From Stenotrophomonas sp. ATCM1_4 (GTDB lineage Bacteria > Pseudomonadota > Gammaproteobacteria > Xanthomonadales > Xanthomonadaceae), in assembly GCF_004348115.1 (NCBI RefSeq), contig NZ_QPFB01000001.1:4115304-4167653 (forward strand): a DNA stretch of 52,350 nt, in the 5' to 3' direction. A model generated the notes under the pieces. The model searched no databases. It had not been told where the DNA came from and worked only from the letters and a program-made list of their open reading frames with translations. Positions 25,845-34,851 of this stretch are shown here, in pieces. Within the stretch, counting starts at the first letter, position 1. The number at the start of each line of letters is the position of its first letter. The position numbers and the translations under genes were made by a program.

Positions 25845-26279
25845 GTGCGCATTCGACCCCTGCAACACACTGACCTCCCGGCCTTGCTCGTGATCTGGGA
25901 GCAGTCCGTGCGCGCCACGCATGCGTTCCTGTCCGAGCAGGATATCCAGGCACTGCTGCCGATCGTGCGCGATCAGGCGCTGCCCCACCTGGAAGTCTGG
26001 GTCGCCAGCGATGACGCTGACGCACCGATCGGCTTCATGGGCCTGGATGGCAACAAGGTCGAGGCCCTGTTCGTGTCGCCCACCCGCTTCCGCCAGGGCG
26101 GCGGCAGGCAGTTGCTCGCGCACGCACGCGCGTTGAAGGGGGCACTGGAACTGGACGTCAACGAGCAGAACCCGCGCGCCGTCGCCTTCTATCTCGCCAA
26201 CGGCTTCGTCGTGTCGGGGCGTTCGCCCGTGGACGGGCAGGGCAATCCGTTCCCGCTGTTGCACCTGAAGGAAGCCTGA
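25845..26279 (+). CDS. GNAT-family N-acetyltransferase
   Basis: The protein is about 144 residues with the GNAT pattern: IRPLQHTDLPALLVIW at the N-terminus, VEALFVSPTRFRQGGGRQLL as the acetyl-CoA pyrophosphate loop, and LDVNEQNPRAVAFYLANGF as the conserved C-terminal helix. A GTG start at 25845 gives the usual GNAT N-terminus with GGAG about 10 bases upstream; an ATG at 25818 adds 9 residues. It resembles YjaB-type acetyltransferases. The substrate is unknown. Confidence 0.75.
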   Translation: MRIRPLQHTDLPALLVIWEQSVRATHAFLSEQDIQALLPIVRDQALPHLEVWVASDDADAPIGFMGLDGNKVEALFVSPTRFRQGGGRQLLAHARALKGALELDVNEQNPRAVAFYLANGFVVSGRSPVDGQGNPFPLLHLKEA

Positions 26280-26365
26280 TCCCCGCGGATATCTGTGCGC
26301 GCAGGGCCGGAAGCACCACGTCGTCATGCATCACGGGGTGATTGCCCGCGTGCCGAACGTAGCGG

Positions 26366-26683
<318 letters not shown>

Positions 26684-26742
26684 TCATGCAAGGTTAGCGG
26701 CGCCGCGCATACGGTGCCGGTTTCGACGTCCAGGAGACGCCC

Positions 26743-27024
26743 ATGGCCAGGACCGCACCGCGCGTGCATATCAACCAGGCGGAAATCGATCACCTGAAGG
26801 CATTGCAGTTGGCACTGGATGCAGAGTTGATCGTCGAACTGCGGATGAGGGATGGGCGGGTACTTGCCGGCACGGTGACCGAGCGCCCCTCGGTCCAGCA
26901 GTTCCGCGGGCCGCAGGAAGAAGAAGGTACAAACGGCCAAGTGCCGATCGATGTGCCGGGTGAGGGCGTGCAGTTGCTCTGGCTGGACGAGATCGAAAGC
27001 TTTACCCGGCTCGGCAGCAATTGA
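26743..27024 (+). CDS. DUF3247 family protein
   Basis: The 93-residue protein has a VHINQAEIDHLKALQLALDA helix, a strand pair carrying MRDGRVLAGTVTERPSVQQF, and a closing LLWLDEIESFTRLG. This matches the xanthomonad DUF3247 family, a small domain with a split-barrel, Sm-like look. AGGAG lies 6 bases before the ATG. The function is unknown. It appears monocistronic. Confidence 0.75.
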   Translation: MARTAPRVHINQAEIDHLKALQLALDAELIVELRMRDGRVLAGTVTERPSVQQFRGPQEEEGTNGQVPIDVPGEGVQLLWLDEIESFTRLGSN

Positions 27025-27140
27025 GGCACGCGCCGGCTCGGGCAAGGCCGTACATTCACGGTGCATGACCGACGACTAACATCGCCGGGCACAGGGTCAA
27101 TGCCGCGACACCCCCGTCGCGCCGATATGGCAGGTGGCCC

Positions 27141-27332
27141 ATGAGCACCCCCACGCCGACTGACCCAAGCGCCCCCCGTGAGCCGGGCAGCCCTGACCCG
27201 ATGCGTGATCCCCGCAATCCCGGGCGGCCCAACCCGGACATGCCCGACCCCGACAATCCCGAGATGCCCCCGCATGATCCCGAGCGCGGACCTCCACCGC
27301 CCGATCAGCCTGACAAGGGCAAGGGAAGGTGA
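27141..27332 (+). CDS. proline- and aspartate-rich small protein
   Basis: The 63-residue product is built of repeated P-D-P/N-P units (DPMRDPRNPGRPNPDMPDPD ...), with no hydrophobic core, so it should be disordered. The ribosome site is weak (AGGTGG 3 bases ahead), and a CTAACAT element lies 59 bases upstream. Low-complexity ORFs can be chance in GC-rich DNA. Its orientation, isolation and similarity in style to its neighbours make it plausible but not certain. Confidence 0.45.
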   Translation: MSTPTPTDPSAPREPGSPDPMRDPRNPGRPNPDMPDPDNPEMPPHDPERGPPPPDQPDKGKGR

Positions 27333-27476
27333 CGCCACCGATGGGCGGCCCCGCGTCGCCAGCGGCATGGGTTCTTTCACAGCCGTCGCGGTGAACGGGG
27401 GAGGGACGATTCTTCACGCGGTGTTTCGATGGTGATGTCCAGCGTGGTACGCCTCCTCCTGCCTCCGAGGTACGCC

Positions 27477-28385
27477 ATGGCGCGCCCCATCTGGACCGGC
27501 ACGCTTTCCTTCGGGCTGTTGAATATCCCGGTTTCGCTGATGCCAGGCGAGCGGCGGACGGACATCAGCTTCCGCATGCTCGATGCCCGCGACAGGAAGC
27601 CGATCCGCTTCGAGCGGGTCAATGCCGATACCGGCGAAGAAGTGCCGTGGAAGGACATCGTCAAGGCCTTCGAGTACGACAAGGGCAGCTACGTCGTCGT
27701 CGAGAAGGAAGACATCGCCTCGGCCGCGCCGCAGACGCATGACGCGGTCGAGGTGGAGAGCTTCGTCCCCCGCGAGGAAATCGGCCTGCGCTTCTATGAG
27801 AAGCCCTACATCCTGCTGCCGGGAAAGAAGGCCGAAAAGGGCTACGTGCTGCTACGCGAGACATTGAAGAGTACCGGCATGGCCGGCATCGCGCGGGTGG
27901 TCATACGTACCCGTGAGTACCTGTGCGCGGTGCTGGACGAGGGCGATGCGCTGGTGCTGATGATGCTGCGCTACCCGCAGGAGCTGGTGGAACCGGACGA
28001 GTACAAGCTGCCCACCGGAAAGGCCGCCGACTATCGCATCAGCCCGCGGGAGATTGCCATGGCCAAGGACCTCATCGCGTCGATGGCCGGAAAATGGGCG
28101 CCTGACACCTATCACGACGAGTTCCGGCAGCGCCTGGAGGCCATCATCCGCAAGCGCATCAAGGCCAAGGGCAGCACCACGCGCATCGTGGAGGAAGGGG
28201 GCGAGGAGCGCGAAGGTACCGCGACCAATGTGGTGGACTTCATGGCGCTGTTGCAGCAGAGCCTGGAAAGCAAGCGGCGCACACCGGCGAAGAAGAAGGC
28301 GCCGGCGCGGAAGGCCGCCGGCAAGGCGGCGACCAATGCCCGGAAGAGCTCGACCCGGGCCACGCGGAAAACGTCGCAGCGGTGA
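27477..28385 (+). CDS. ku: Ku, NHEJ DNA-end-binding protein
   Basis: A 302-residue bacterial Ku. It begins MARPIWTGTLSFGLLNIPVS and contains the beta-barrel core (ALVLMMLRYPQELVEPDEYK) and a long lysine/alanine-rich C-terminal tail (RRTPAKKKAPARKAAGKAAT) that binds DNA and threads onto ends. As a homodimeric ring it recruits LigD to double-strand breaks. GAGG lies 6 bases before the ATG at 27477; an in-frame upstream ATG at 27429 lacks this. The GIY-YIG-like and ligD genes follow in the same operon. Confidence 0.92.
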   Translation: MARPIWTGTLSFGLLNIPVSLMPGERRTDISFRMLDARDRKPIRFERVNADTGEEVPWKDIVKAFEYDKGSYVVVEKEDIASAAPQTHDAVEVESFVPREEIGLRFYEKPYILLPGKKAEKGYVLLRETLKSTGMAGIARVVIRTREYLCAVLDEGDALVLMMLRYPQELVEPDEYKLPTGKAADYRISPREIAMAKDLIASMAGKWAPDTYHDEFRQRLEAIIRKRIKAKGSTTRIVEEGGEEREGTATNVVDFMALLQQSLESKRRTPAKKKAPARKAAGKAATNARKSSTRATRKTSQR

Positions 28386-28394
28386 GGCCGGCGT

Positions 28395-29030
28395 GTGAGC
28401 CGTCGCATCGTCCACGTTGATGGAGTGGGGACCGGGCCACGCGGCAGGAGCTTCCTGTACGCGTTCCCGTGCGCCTACGAGGATCTGGCCAAGCTCGGCA
28501 TGAGCGGTGATCCCATGGCGCGGCTGCAGGCCTTCTCGCGCCGCTACTACGAGTTCTTCGACCTTGAACAGGGCTGGCTGGTGGAAGCGGAGACGGTGAG
28601 GCAGGCGCGCGCATGGGAGACGCATTGGAAACGCGTGCTGCAGGAACACCTCGCGCCGGCGCCGTTGCTGGTGCCGGTGGGCGCAGCTGGCCATACCGAG
28701 TGGTTCAGGGGTGCATTGCCACGCCTGCAGGAAGCGCGCCAGGCATTTGCCACGGCGGGCTTTGCCGTCCATTGGCCGCTGAGCGCCTGGGTGCGCGAGC
28801 AGGTGCGCCCATGGCGCGATGAACTCGATGGCCTGGAACGGGAGGTGGTCATGCAATGGGGAGGCATCGAGGATTGGCCCCCTGCCGCGCGCATGCCGCC
28901 ATTGGCCGCGCTGCGGGATGCGCTGGATGCGTGCGTGGCACTGTCGCTGCCGTTCGATGCGTGGGTCTCGCCGGCCTTGGCCGCGTGGTTCGAGCGGAAC
29001 CGGCTGACCGCGGCCCGGTGGCCGGCATGA
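28395..29030 (+). CDS. GIY-YIG-like protein in the Ku-LigD operon
   Basis: The 211-residue protein shows, near the N-terminus, FLYAFPCAYEDLAKLGMSGD followed by PMARLQAF. This resembles the T5orf172/GIY-YIG pattern (Y-x-x, K-x-G-x-T/S, R-x-x-x-L), with a possible catalytic Glu in LVEAETVRQARAWE. The C-terminal half is helical and unlike anything I recognise. A GTG start has GAGG 7 bases upstream. The gene starts 10 bases after ku, and its stop overlaps the ligD start in ATGA, so it is translationally tied to ligD. A nuclease or end-processing role is inferred; the fold assignment is tentative. Confidence 0.6.
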   Translation: MSRRIVHVDGVGTGPRGRSFLYAFPCAYEDLAKLGMSGDPMARLQAFSRRYYEFFDLEQGWLVEAETVRQARAWETHWKRVLQEHLAPAPLLVPVGAAGHTEWFRGALPRLQEARQAFATAGFAVHWPLSAWVREQVRPWRDELDGLEREVVMQWGGIEDWPPAARMPPLAALRDALDACVALSLPFDAWVSPALAAWFERNRLTAARWPA

Positions 29031-29773
29031 GCCTGCAACGCTACCGGCGCAAGCGCCAGTTCGACGCAACGCGCGAGCCTCGTGGTGACAAGGGGGTGGG
29101 CGGGAGCAGACGCGCGATCTTCGTGGTGCAGTTGCATCATGCCAGTCGCCGCCATTACGACTTCCGCCTGCAGGTCGGTGGCGTGCTGCGCAGTTGGGCC
29201 GTGCCCAAGGGGCCCAGCCTGGACCCATCGGTCAAGCGCATGGCCGTGGAGGTGGAGGACCACCCGCTGGACTACGCCGACTTCGAGGGCGACATCCCGA
29301 AAGGGCACTACGGGGGCGGACATGTCGCCCGGTTCGATTCGGGCGTCTGGTCCAGCGACGGTGACGTCGAACAGCAATTGGCCGATGGCCATCTTCGCTT
29401 CGAATTGTTCGGCGACAAGCTCAAGGGCGCATGGCATCTGATCCGGTCCCAGCGCAATGCCCGGCAACCGCAGTGGTTGCTGATCAAGGACCAGGATGCA
29501 CACGCGGCGGCGCAACGGGAAGCCGATGACCTGCTGGCCGAAGTGAAGCCGCCGCCGGGTGGCCGCAACCCCGCCAGAACCGCGCGCAAGCCGGCGATGC
29601 CGCCCGTCCGCAAGGCGCGGAACGGCGATGCGGGCGGGCATTGGGCATCCCGGGCATTGGCGCTGCCGCAGGCGCGAAGGCAGGCCGCCCCCCGAGGTCC
29701 GTTCGCGCCACAGTTGGCACGGCTGGGGACATCGGTCCCCGCCGGTGAGGCATGGCTGCACGAAATCAAATGA
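29027..29773 (+). CDS. LigD 5' half: 3'-phosphoesterase domain plus motif I lysine
   Basis: This 248-residue product would be made if translation ends at the UGA. It contains the complete phosphoesterase domain (QLHHASRRHYDFRLQVGGVL, then WAVPKGPSLDP, DHPLDYADFEGDIPKGHYGG), a basic linker and the first 30 or so residues of the ligase domain. In other LigD proteins this domain trims 3' ribonucleotides and phosphates, and it also exists as a free-standing protein in some bacteria. A functional end-trimming enzyme is therefore possible. Confidence 0.6.
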   Translation: MSLQRYRRKRQFDATREPRGDKGVGGSRRAIFVVQLHHASRRHYDFRLQVGGVLRSWAVPKGPSLDPSVKRMAVEVEDHPLDYADFEGDIPKGHYGGGHVARFDSGVWSSDGDVEQQLADGHLRFELFGDKLKGAWHLIRSQRNARQPQWLLIKDQDAHAAAQREADDLLAEVKPPPGGRNPARTARKPAMPPVRKARNGDAGGHWASRALALPQARRQAAPRGPFAPQLARLGTSVPAGEAWLHEIK

Positions 29774-29785
29774 GATGGCTACCGG

Positions 29786-31558
29786 TTGCTGGCTACCGTC
29801 GAGGCGGGCGAAGTGCGGCTGTGGTCGCGCAATGCCCTGGAGTGGACACAACGCCTGCCGGAGATCGGCGAGGCGGTGCGGGCATTGGGACTGACATCGG
29901 CCGCACTGGACGGCGAGCTGATCGCCGGCAAGGGGCGCAAGGATGACTTCAATCTGCTGCAGGCCACATTGGCCGGTGAACGCCACGCGCCGCTGCGCTA
30001 CGTGCTGTTCGACCTGCTCCACCTGGACGGTGTCGATGTGGCCCGCGCACCGCTGCAGGCCCGCAAGGCGCTGCTGCAGGAGGTGCTGGGCGAGGCAGGC
30101 GCGCGGCTGTCGTTCAGCAGCCACGCCCAGGGCGACGGTGAGGCCGCATACCGCCTGGCTGGCCAGCATGGCTTTGAAGGCATCCTCTCCAAACGCGCCG
30201 ATCGTCCGTATCACCCTGGCCGCAGCGACGAATGGCGCAAGACCAAGCAGATGGCAAGCGACGAGTTCGCGGTAGTGGGTTTCACCAAACCCAAGGGCAC
30301 CCGTAGCGGTTTCGGCTCGCTGCTGCTGGCGCGACCGGATGCGATGCATGGATGGACGTATGCCGGCCGGGTAGGGACCGGTTTCGATGAGGCGCTGCTG
30401 CGGAAACTGGGCACGATGGTGGCCGGACGAGGCGCCCACGTGCCGTCGGTACACGTGGCCGTGAAGGACCCGGCGTTGCGGGCGGCGACATGGTTCGCCC
30501 CGCGGTTCGTGGTCGAAGTGTTCTATCGGGGTGTTGGCCGGCAGCAGCTGCTGCGACAGCCGTCGTTCAAGGCGCTGCGCCAGGACAAGACCGTGGCCGA
30601 CCTGCGGAACGGCACGGACGCCGTTGACCAACGCAATGCGAAAGGTGGCACGACCATGAAGACCTCCAGGAAAGCTTCCCGGCGCACGGCTGGCGTGTCA
30701 TTGCCGGAACTGTCCAGCCCGGAGAAGCAGCTGTTTCCCGACGACCACCTCACCAAGCGTCAGGTCTGGGAGTACTACCTGTCCGTGGCCGACCAGTTGC
30801 TGCCCGCGATCGTGGGCCGGCCGTTGTCGGTGGTGCGCTGCCCGGGAGGCATCGCGCAGGCCTGCTTCTTCCAGAAGCACCTGACCGCTGGGCTGGAACG
30901 CGTGGCGTCGGTCCGCCTGGAGGAGGAATCAGGTGCCCGGGCCAACTATCTGGTGGTGGAAGACCTGGCCGGGCTGATGGAGCTGGTGCAGTTCAACGCG
31001 CTGGAGTTCCATCCGTGGGGGGCACGTGCCGCCACGCCTGACATCGCCGACCGCGTGGTGTTTGACCTGGATCCCGGCGCCAACGTCCCATTCCAGGAGG
31101 TGAAGCAGGCAGCACGTGACATCCGCCGGTTGCTGCGACGCCTGGAGTTGGAGTCGTTCCTGCGTGTGTCCGGCGGCAAGGGCCTGCACGTCGTGGTCCC
31201 CTTGAATCCGGGTTGCGATTGGGAACTCACCCGGCGCTTCGCGCGCGGCTTTGCCGACACCCTGGCCCGATCCGAGCCGGATCGCTTCTTGGCCACGGCG
31301 AGCAAGCGCCTGCGCAACCGGCGCATCTTCATCGACTACCTACGCAATGGTCGCGGGGCCACGGCAGTGGCGTCGTACTCGCTGCGGGCGCGTCCCGGTG
31401 CGCCGGTGGCCATGCCAGTGGACTGGCGTGAACTGGGCCGCCTGCAGGCAGCCGACGCGTTCACCCTGGAGAGCGTGCCACGTCGGCTCGCGCGCCGGCG
31501 CAAGGATCCCTGGGAGGGCATCGACGAGATCAGTCAGGATCTTTCGCGATGGTCCTGA
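29786..31558 (+). CDS. LigD 3' half: ligase remainder and polymerase domain
   Basis: The 590-residue reading starts at TTG 29786 if re-initiation occurs. It has the rest of the ligase (LDGELIAGKG, HGFEGILSKRADRP, SDEWRKTKQ, the OB fold) but lacks the adenylated lysine. It then has the complete polymerase domain: VVFDLDPGANVPF with the metal-binding aspartates and VSGGKGLHVVVPL. The polymerase could in principle work alone. No ribosome site is visible at 29786, so expression would rely on read-through or on an internal start such as ATG 30657 (MKTSRKASRR), which would give polymerase only. Confidence 0.45.
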   Translation: MLATVEAGEVRLWSRNALEWTQRLPEIGEAVRALGLTSAALDGELIAGKGRKDDFNLLQATLAGERHAPLRYVLFDLLHLDGVDVARAPLQARKALLQEVLGEAGARLSFSSHAQGDGEAAYRLAGQHGFEGILSKRADRPYHPGRSDEWRKTKQMASDEFAVVGFTKPKGTRSGFGSLLLARPDAMHGWTYAGRVGTGFDEALLRKLGTMVAGRGAHVPSVHVAVKDPALRAATWFAPRFVVEVFYRGVGRQQLLRQPSFKALRQDKTVADLRNGTDAVDQRNAKGGTTMKTSRKASRRTAGVSLPELSSPEKQLFPDDHLTKRQVWEYYLSVADQLLPAIVGRPLSVVRCPGGIAQACFFQKHLTAGLERVASVRLEEESGARANYLVVEDLAGLMELVQFNALEFHPWGARAATPDIADRVVFDLDPGANVPFQEVKQAARDIRRLLRRLELESFLRVSGGKGLHVVVPLNPGCDWELTRRFARGFADTLARSEPDRFLATASKRLRNRRIFIDYLRNGRGATAVASYSLRARPGAPVAMPVDWRELGRLQAADAFTLESVPRRLARRRKDPWEGIDEISQDLSRWS

Positions 31559-31636
31559 TTCGCCGATGACGAGGGGGCTTGCCGGGTGGATGGCCGGCGT
31601 GGTTCTGTTGCCGTGACCATTCCACGGAGTTCCCCG

Positions 31637-32236
31637 ATGTCCGATGAGCACACTCCCTTCCACGTACTGGCGTTTGCCGGAAGCCTGCGCCGGCACAGTT
31701 ACAACCGCCGCCTGTTGGACGCAGCGGCAGCCGCTGCGCCGGCCGGCATTCGCCTGACCGTCTACGACACCATCGCGCAGGTGCCGTTGTTCGACGAGGA
31801 CCTGGAAGCCGAGACCCACGGCGGGCCGGACGGGGTGAAGCAGTTGCGCGCGGCGATCGTCGCGGCCGATGGCGTGCTGATCTCGACCCCGGAATACAAC
31901 CAGTCGCTGCCGGGGGTGCTCAAGAACACGCTGGACTGGCTTTCGCGCAAGGACGCCGAGTACGGCGAAGTGTTGTCCGGCAAGCCGGCGGCGATCATGG
32001 GCGCGACGCCCGGCCGGTGGGGGACGCGGGTCGCCCAGTCGCAGCTCCGCCATGCCCTGGCGGCGATGGGGGCGCTCACGATGACGGCGCCGCAGCTGTA
32101 CGTCGCCGAAGTGGCCAAGGCCAGCGACGCGGAAACCGGTGCATTCGACGCCGCGACCCAGAAGCGCCTGGGCACATTCCTGGAGGGCTTCCAGGCCTGG
32201 ATGCAGGTGTTGAACGCCGGGCCACGCAACCGCTGA
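31637..32236 (+). CDS. NADPH-dependent FMN reductase
   Basis: A 199-residue flavodoxin-fold reductase. FAGSLRRHSYNRRLL is the FMN phosphate loop, TPEYNQSLPGVLKNTLDW is the hallmark of the ChrR/azoreductase-like group, and GATPGRWGTR closes the site. Such enzymes reduce quinones, chromate or azo compounds by two electrons and limit redox cycling. CGGAG lies 7 bases before the ATG. It appears to be transcribed alone, 78 bases after ligD, with a hairpin at 32269-32295 behind it. Confidence 0.85.
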   Translation: MSDEHTPFHVLAFAGSLRRHSYNRRLLDAAAAAAPAGIRLTVYDTIAQVPLFDEDLEAETHGGPDGVKQLRAAIVAADGVLISTPEYNQSLPGVLKNTLDWLSRKDAEYGEVLSGKPAAIMGATPGRWGTRVAQSQLRHALAAMGALTMTAPQLYVAEVAKASDAETGAFDAATQKRLGTFLEGFQAWMQVLNAGPRNR

Positions 32237-32268
32237 AGCGCGTTGCCAAGCAGCGCCGGCCGGTAGCA

Positions 32269-32295
32269 CCGTGCGGTTGCCTGGCAACCGCACGG
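32269..32295 (+). terminator. hairpin after the FMN reductase gene
   Basis: A perfect 13-bp stem, CCGTGCGGTTGCC, a 1-base centre and its complement, lies 33 bases past the reductase stop. No T-run follows. The surrounding 32,237-32,459 holds no convincing gene. Confidence 0.5.
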
Positions 32296-32459
32296 ACGAT
32301 CACTCCGCTCGCGGGTGATGCACGAACTCGGGATGCGCACGCCGGTGGAGTTGCTTGCCTTCCTTGAACGGAGCGGGCTGCGCGGGGACTAGTGCGACGT
32401 CGCCGGCAGCAGGAAACGAGGCCACTCCATTGGCACCCGCGCGAATCCGCTTCTCCGGC

Positions 32460-32675
32460 CTAGACGAACAGGGCCTTCTCGGTGACCCCCATGCCGGCGG
32501 CAAGGCGCGCCATCTCGTTGGCGACCTTGATGCGTGGGTCACCGGTGCGGTCCGAGACAGTGAACATCAGCGCCTGGTAGGTTTGCCAGAATTCCGGCCC
32601 GCTGCCATGGGCCTTGTAGGCGGCGTGCAGCCGCATCCATTCTTCATCCGTCAGGTATTGTGCGCTGTATCCCAT
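32460..32675 (-). CDS. small conserved-looking hypothetical protein
   Basis: A 71-residue protein (MGYSAQYLTDEEWMRLHAAY ...) with two helices and aromatic residues and no recognised domain. GGAG lies 6 bases before the ATG. A -10-like CTAGGTT (minus strand, 32709-32715) sits 34 bases upstream. The codon pattern and ribosome site support a real gene. The function is unknown. Confidence 0.6.
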   Translation of the reverse strand: MGYSAQYLTDEEWMRLHAAYKAHGSGPEFWQTYQALMFTVSDRTGDPRIKVANEMARLAAGMGVTEKALFV

Positions 32676-32824
32676 TTCGTTCTCCAGTGCGTAATATCCC
32701 TTGCGACCAACCTAGTCCGCATAACCTGTCTGAAGTGTTAAACGATATCGACCGATGTGGACGAGCCCATGCATGCAGGTTGCCTGAGCGTGCCTGCACG
32801 CCCTGAGGGTGGCATGACAGGCGC

Positions 32825-33424
32825 TCACGGAGGGAACAATCCGGTGATGGCACGCGTGGTCCGCACCTCTGCGTGCAGTGATGTGCGGATGAGCGTCAAG
32901 CCACCGGACTTCCGTGCAGGACTGATCGCCGCGACTGCATCGGTCGGCACCCAGAGCGCGTGTTCCCGCATGTTGGCATCCATCGCGGTGGCAATGATGC
33001 AGGAGTCCACGCTCAGTCCGGTCAGCACCAGGCGGCGCGCGCCCAGTTGGGCAAGCAGTACCGCCAGGGGCGTGCACAGGAACGCGGAGTGCTTCGGCTT
33101 GAGCACGTGGTAGTGATGCGCGGCGGGCGAGAGCAACCGGGCGATCCTTGCGGGGCCGGCTCCGGCCATCAGACAACGTGACAGCAGGGTGTGGAAGTCG
33201 CCCTGCCAGTGCGCGAAGTTGTCGTTCACGTAGATCACCGGCGCACCGGCCCGGTCAAAGCGTCGCCGCAGGCGGATGATTGCAGGCAGTGCGTCCAATG
33301 CCGCGGCCTGCAACTGCGGCCCGCCGTCAAAGTCGAACAGATTCATCATGTCGATGATGAGCAGGGCGTAGTCCCGCGGATTGTCCCTTGCCGAGGAATG
33401 CATGCGTTTGCCTGGGGGCTTCAT
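32825..33424 (-). CDS. isochorismatase-like cysteine hydrolase
   Basis: The 199-residue protein has the cysteine-hydrolase triad: Asp in LLIIDMMNLF, Lys in LKPKHSAF and Cys in GLSVDSCIIATAMDANMR, with the cis-peptide region before the Cys. The family includes nicotinamidases and isochorismatases; the substrate here is not evident. It begins 2 bases after the dehydrogenase stop (an in-frame TTG at 33430 would overlap it), so the two genes form an operon. Confidence 0.8.
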   Translation of the reverse strand: MKPPGKRMHSSARDNPRDYALLIIDMMNLFDFDGGPQLQAAALDALPAIIRLRRRFDRAGAPVIYVNDNFAHWQGDFHTLLSRCLMAGAGPARIARLLSPAAHHYHVLKPKHSAFLCTPLAVLLAQLGARRLVLTGLSVDSCIIATAMDANMREHALWVPTDAVAAISPARKSGGLTLIRTSLHAEVRTTRAITGLFPP

Positions 33425-33426
33425 GC

Positions 33427-34590
33427 TCAAGGCACCATGACCACTTTCCTGCAGTCTTCCAGGCGTTCGTCGAAGAGTTCGTATCCCTTGGCCGCGTCGT
33501 CAAGCGTCATGCGATGGGTGATGATGGCCTCCGGTGCGAGCCTACCCTCGCCAATGGCACGCAGGAGCGACGGCATGTGTGCCTGCACGTGAGTCTGTCC
33601 CATCCTGAAGGTCAGGCCCTTGTCGAACGCATCACCGAACAGGAAGCCATGGATGAAGCCGGCGTACACGCCCGGCACGCTGACGGTGCCGCATCGACGC
33701 GTGGCGGCGATGCACTGGCGCAGGGCCTTGCCGCTGGAGCCCTCGAGCTTGAGCGCGGTCAATACGGTCTCGGTGGTGCTGCCCTTGGCTTCGAAGCCCA
33801 CCGCATCGATACTGGCATCGACGCCGCGCCCGGCGGTGGCTTCCAGGATGACCCCCGCAGGGTCCTCCGTGGCAGCGAAATCGATGGGCAGCACCCCGTA
33901 GGTAGCCTGTGCGAAGGCCAACCGGTAAGGGTGGTGGTCGACCATGAAGATCGTCTCCACGCCCAGCATGCGCGCGCATGCCGCGGCCATGCAGCCGACC
34001 GGTCCCGCGCCGAAGATCGCAAGCGTCGCGCCGGGCCCGACGCCGGCGTTGACCACGGCCTGGTAGCCCGTGGGCAGGATGTCGGAAAGGAACAGCACCT
34101 GCTCATCATGCAGCACGTCCGGCACCACGAGCGGGCCGACATTCGCCTTTGGCACGCGGATCAGCTCAGCTTGCCCCCCCGCGACTCCACCGTAGAGATG
34201 GCTGTAACCGAACAGTGCCGCCGGTGGCTTGATTCCCTTGTGGTTGATGGACGCGCCCGGGCCGCTGTTGCTGGTCTCGCACGCGGCGTACTCATTCAGG
34301 CGGCAATGAAAGCATGTACCGCAGGCAATCACGAAAGGGACCACCACGCGGTCTCCTGCCTTGACTTGCCGGACCCCGGTGCCGACCTCCTCGACGATGC
34401 CCATGAATTCATGACCAAGGATGTCGCCGTGCTGCATGCCGGGGATCCTGCCATGGAAGATATGCAGGTCCGAGCCGCAGATGGCGGTCGCGGTGACCCG
34501 CAGGATCATGTCGTCCGGCGCGACGATGCCGGGATCGGGAACCCGTTCGACGCTGACGCTGTGCGCTCCCTGGTAAGTGAGGGATTTCAT
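33427..34590 (-). CDS. zinc-dependent alcohol/formaldehyde dehydrogenase-like protein
   Basis: A 387-residue MDR-family dehydrogenase. Catalytic zinc ligands lie in [12 protein letters not shown] and GHEFMG, the structural zinc loop is [15 protein letters not shown], and the NAD(P) fold reads [20 protein letters not shown]. The length and the long insertion resemble glutathione-independent formaldehyde dehydrogenase and related enzymes often found in stress islands. AAGGA lies before the ATG. It is the first gene of an operon with the cysteine hydrolase. The substrate is not determinable. Confidence 0.85.
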   Translation of the reverse strand: MKSLTYQGAHSVSVERVPDPGIVAPDDMILRVTATAICGSDLHIFHGRIPGMQHGDILGHEFMGIVEEVGTGVRQVKAGDRVVVPFVIACGTCFHCRLNEYAACETSNSGPGASINHKGIKPPAALFGYSHLYGGVAGGQAELIRVPKANVGPLVVPDVLHDEQVLFLSDILPTGYQAVVNAGVGPGATLAIFGAGPVGCMAAACARMLGVETIFMVDHHPYRLAFAQATYGVLPIDFAATEDPAGVILEATAGRGVDASIDAVGFEAKGSTTETVLTALKLEGSSGKALRQCIAATRRCGTVSVPGVYAGFIHGFLFGDAFDKGLTFRMGQTHVQAHMPSLLRAIGEGRLAPEAIITHRMTLDDAAKGYELFDERLEDCRKVVMVP

Positions 34591-34851
34591 CGTGGTTCCT
34601 TCGATGGCGTTGCATTGAAGCTGCGCCCTGCGCGATCAACGCTCCGTGAGCCAACGCGGGCGCAGGCTCACGGCTGCTTCACCGTCGCCGCGCTTCGCCC
34701 GTGGCACGCTGCCCGTGGCCTGACCCGCAGGTGGCATGAATGCGTGCGGTGAACATGCGCATCCGGTGCTGTATGCAGCAGGTTCACCACATCTCACGCG
34801 GGGTTATCGGAAAGCCGGTTACACCGGGTGCACCTCATCAGGAGAGCAGCC

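Larger units (their letters stand above)
29027..31558 (+). pseudogene. ligD: LigD, interrupted by an in-frame UGA
   Basis: The whole 844-codon frame encodes a LigD with the order 3'-phosphoesterase, ATP-dependent ligase, polymerase/primase. At 29771-29773 the codon after LHEIK is TGA, where LigD enzymes have an aromatic residue (EIK-W/F/Y-DGYR). The frame continues perfectly on both sides, so this is a single nonsense change, most simply TGG to TGA, with no other visible damage. The stop lies directly after Lys248, the residue adenylated in ligase motif I, and separates it from DGYR. Unless the UGA is read through, or is a sequencing error, no intact ligase is made. Confidence 0.85.

Noticed and set aside
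29771..29773. Selenocysteine at the ligD UGA
   Set aside because: The position is an aromatic residue in the family, no selenoprotein is known there, and no SECIS-like hairpin was recognised just downstream. A nonsense change is simpler.
28547..30631. 694-codon minus-strand ORF opposite ligD
   Set aside because: Shadow of ligD and the GIY-YIG-like gene; no protein-like features.
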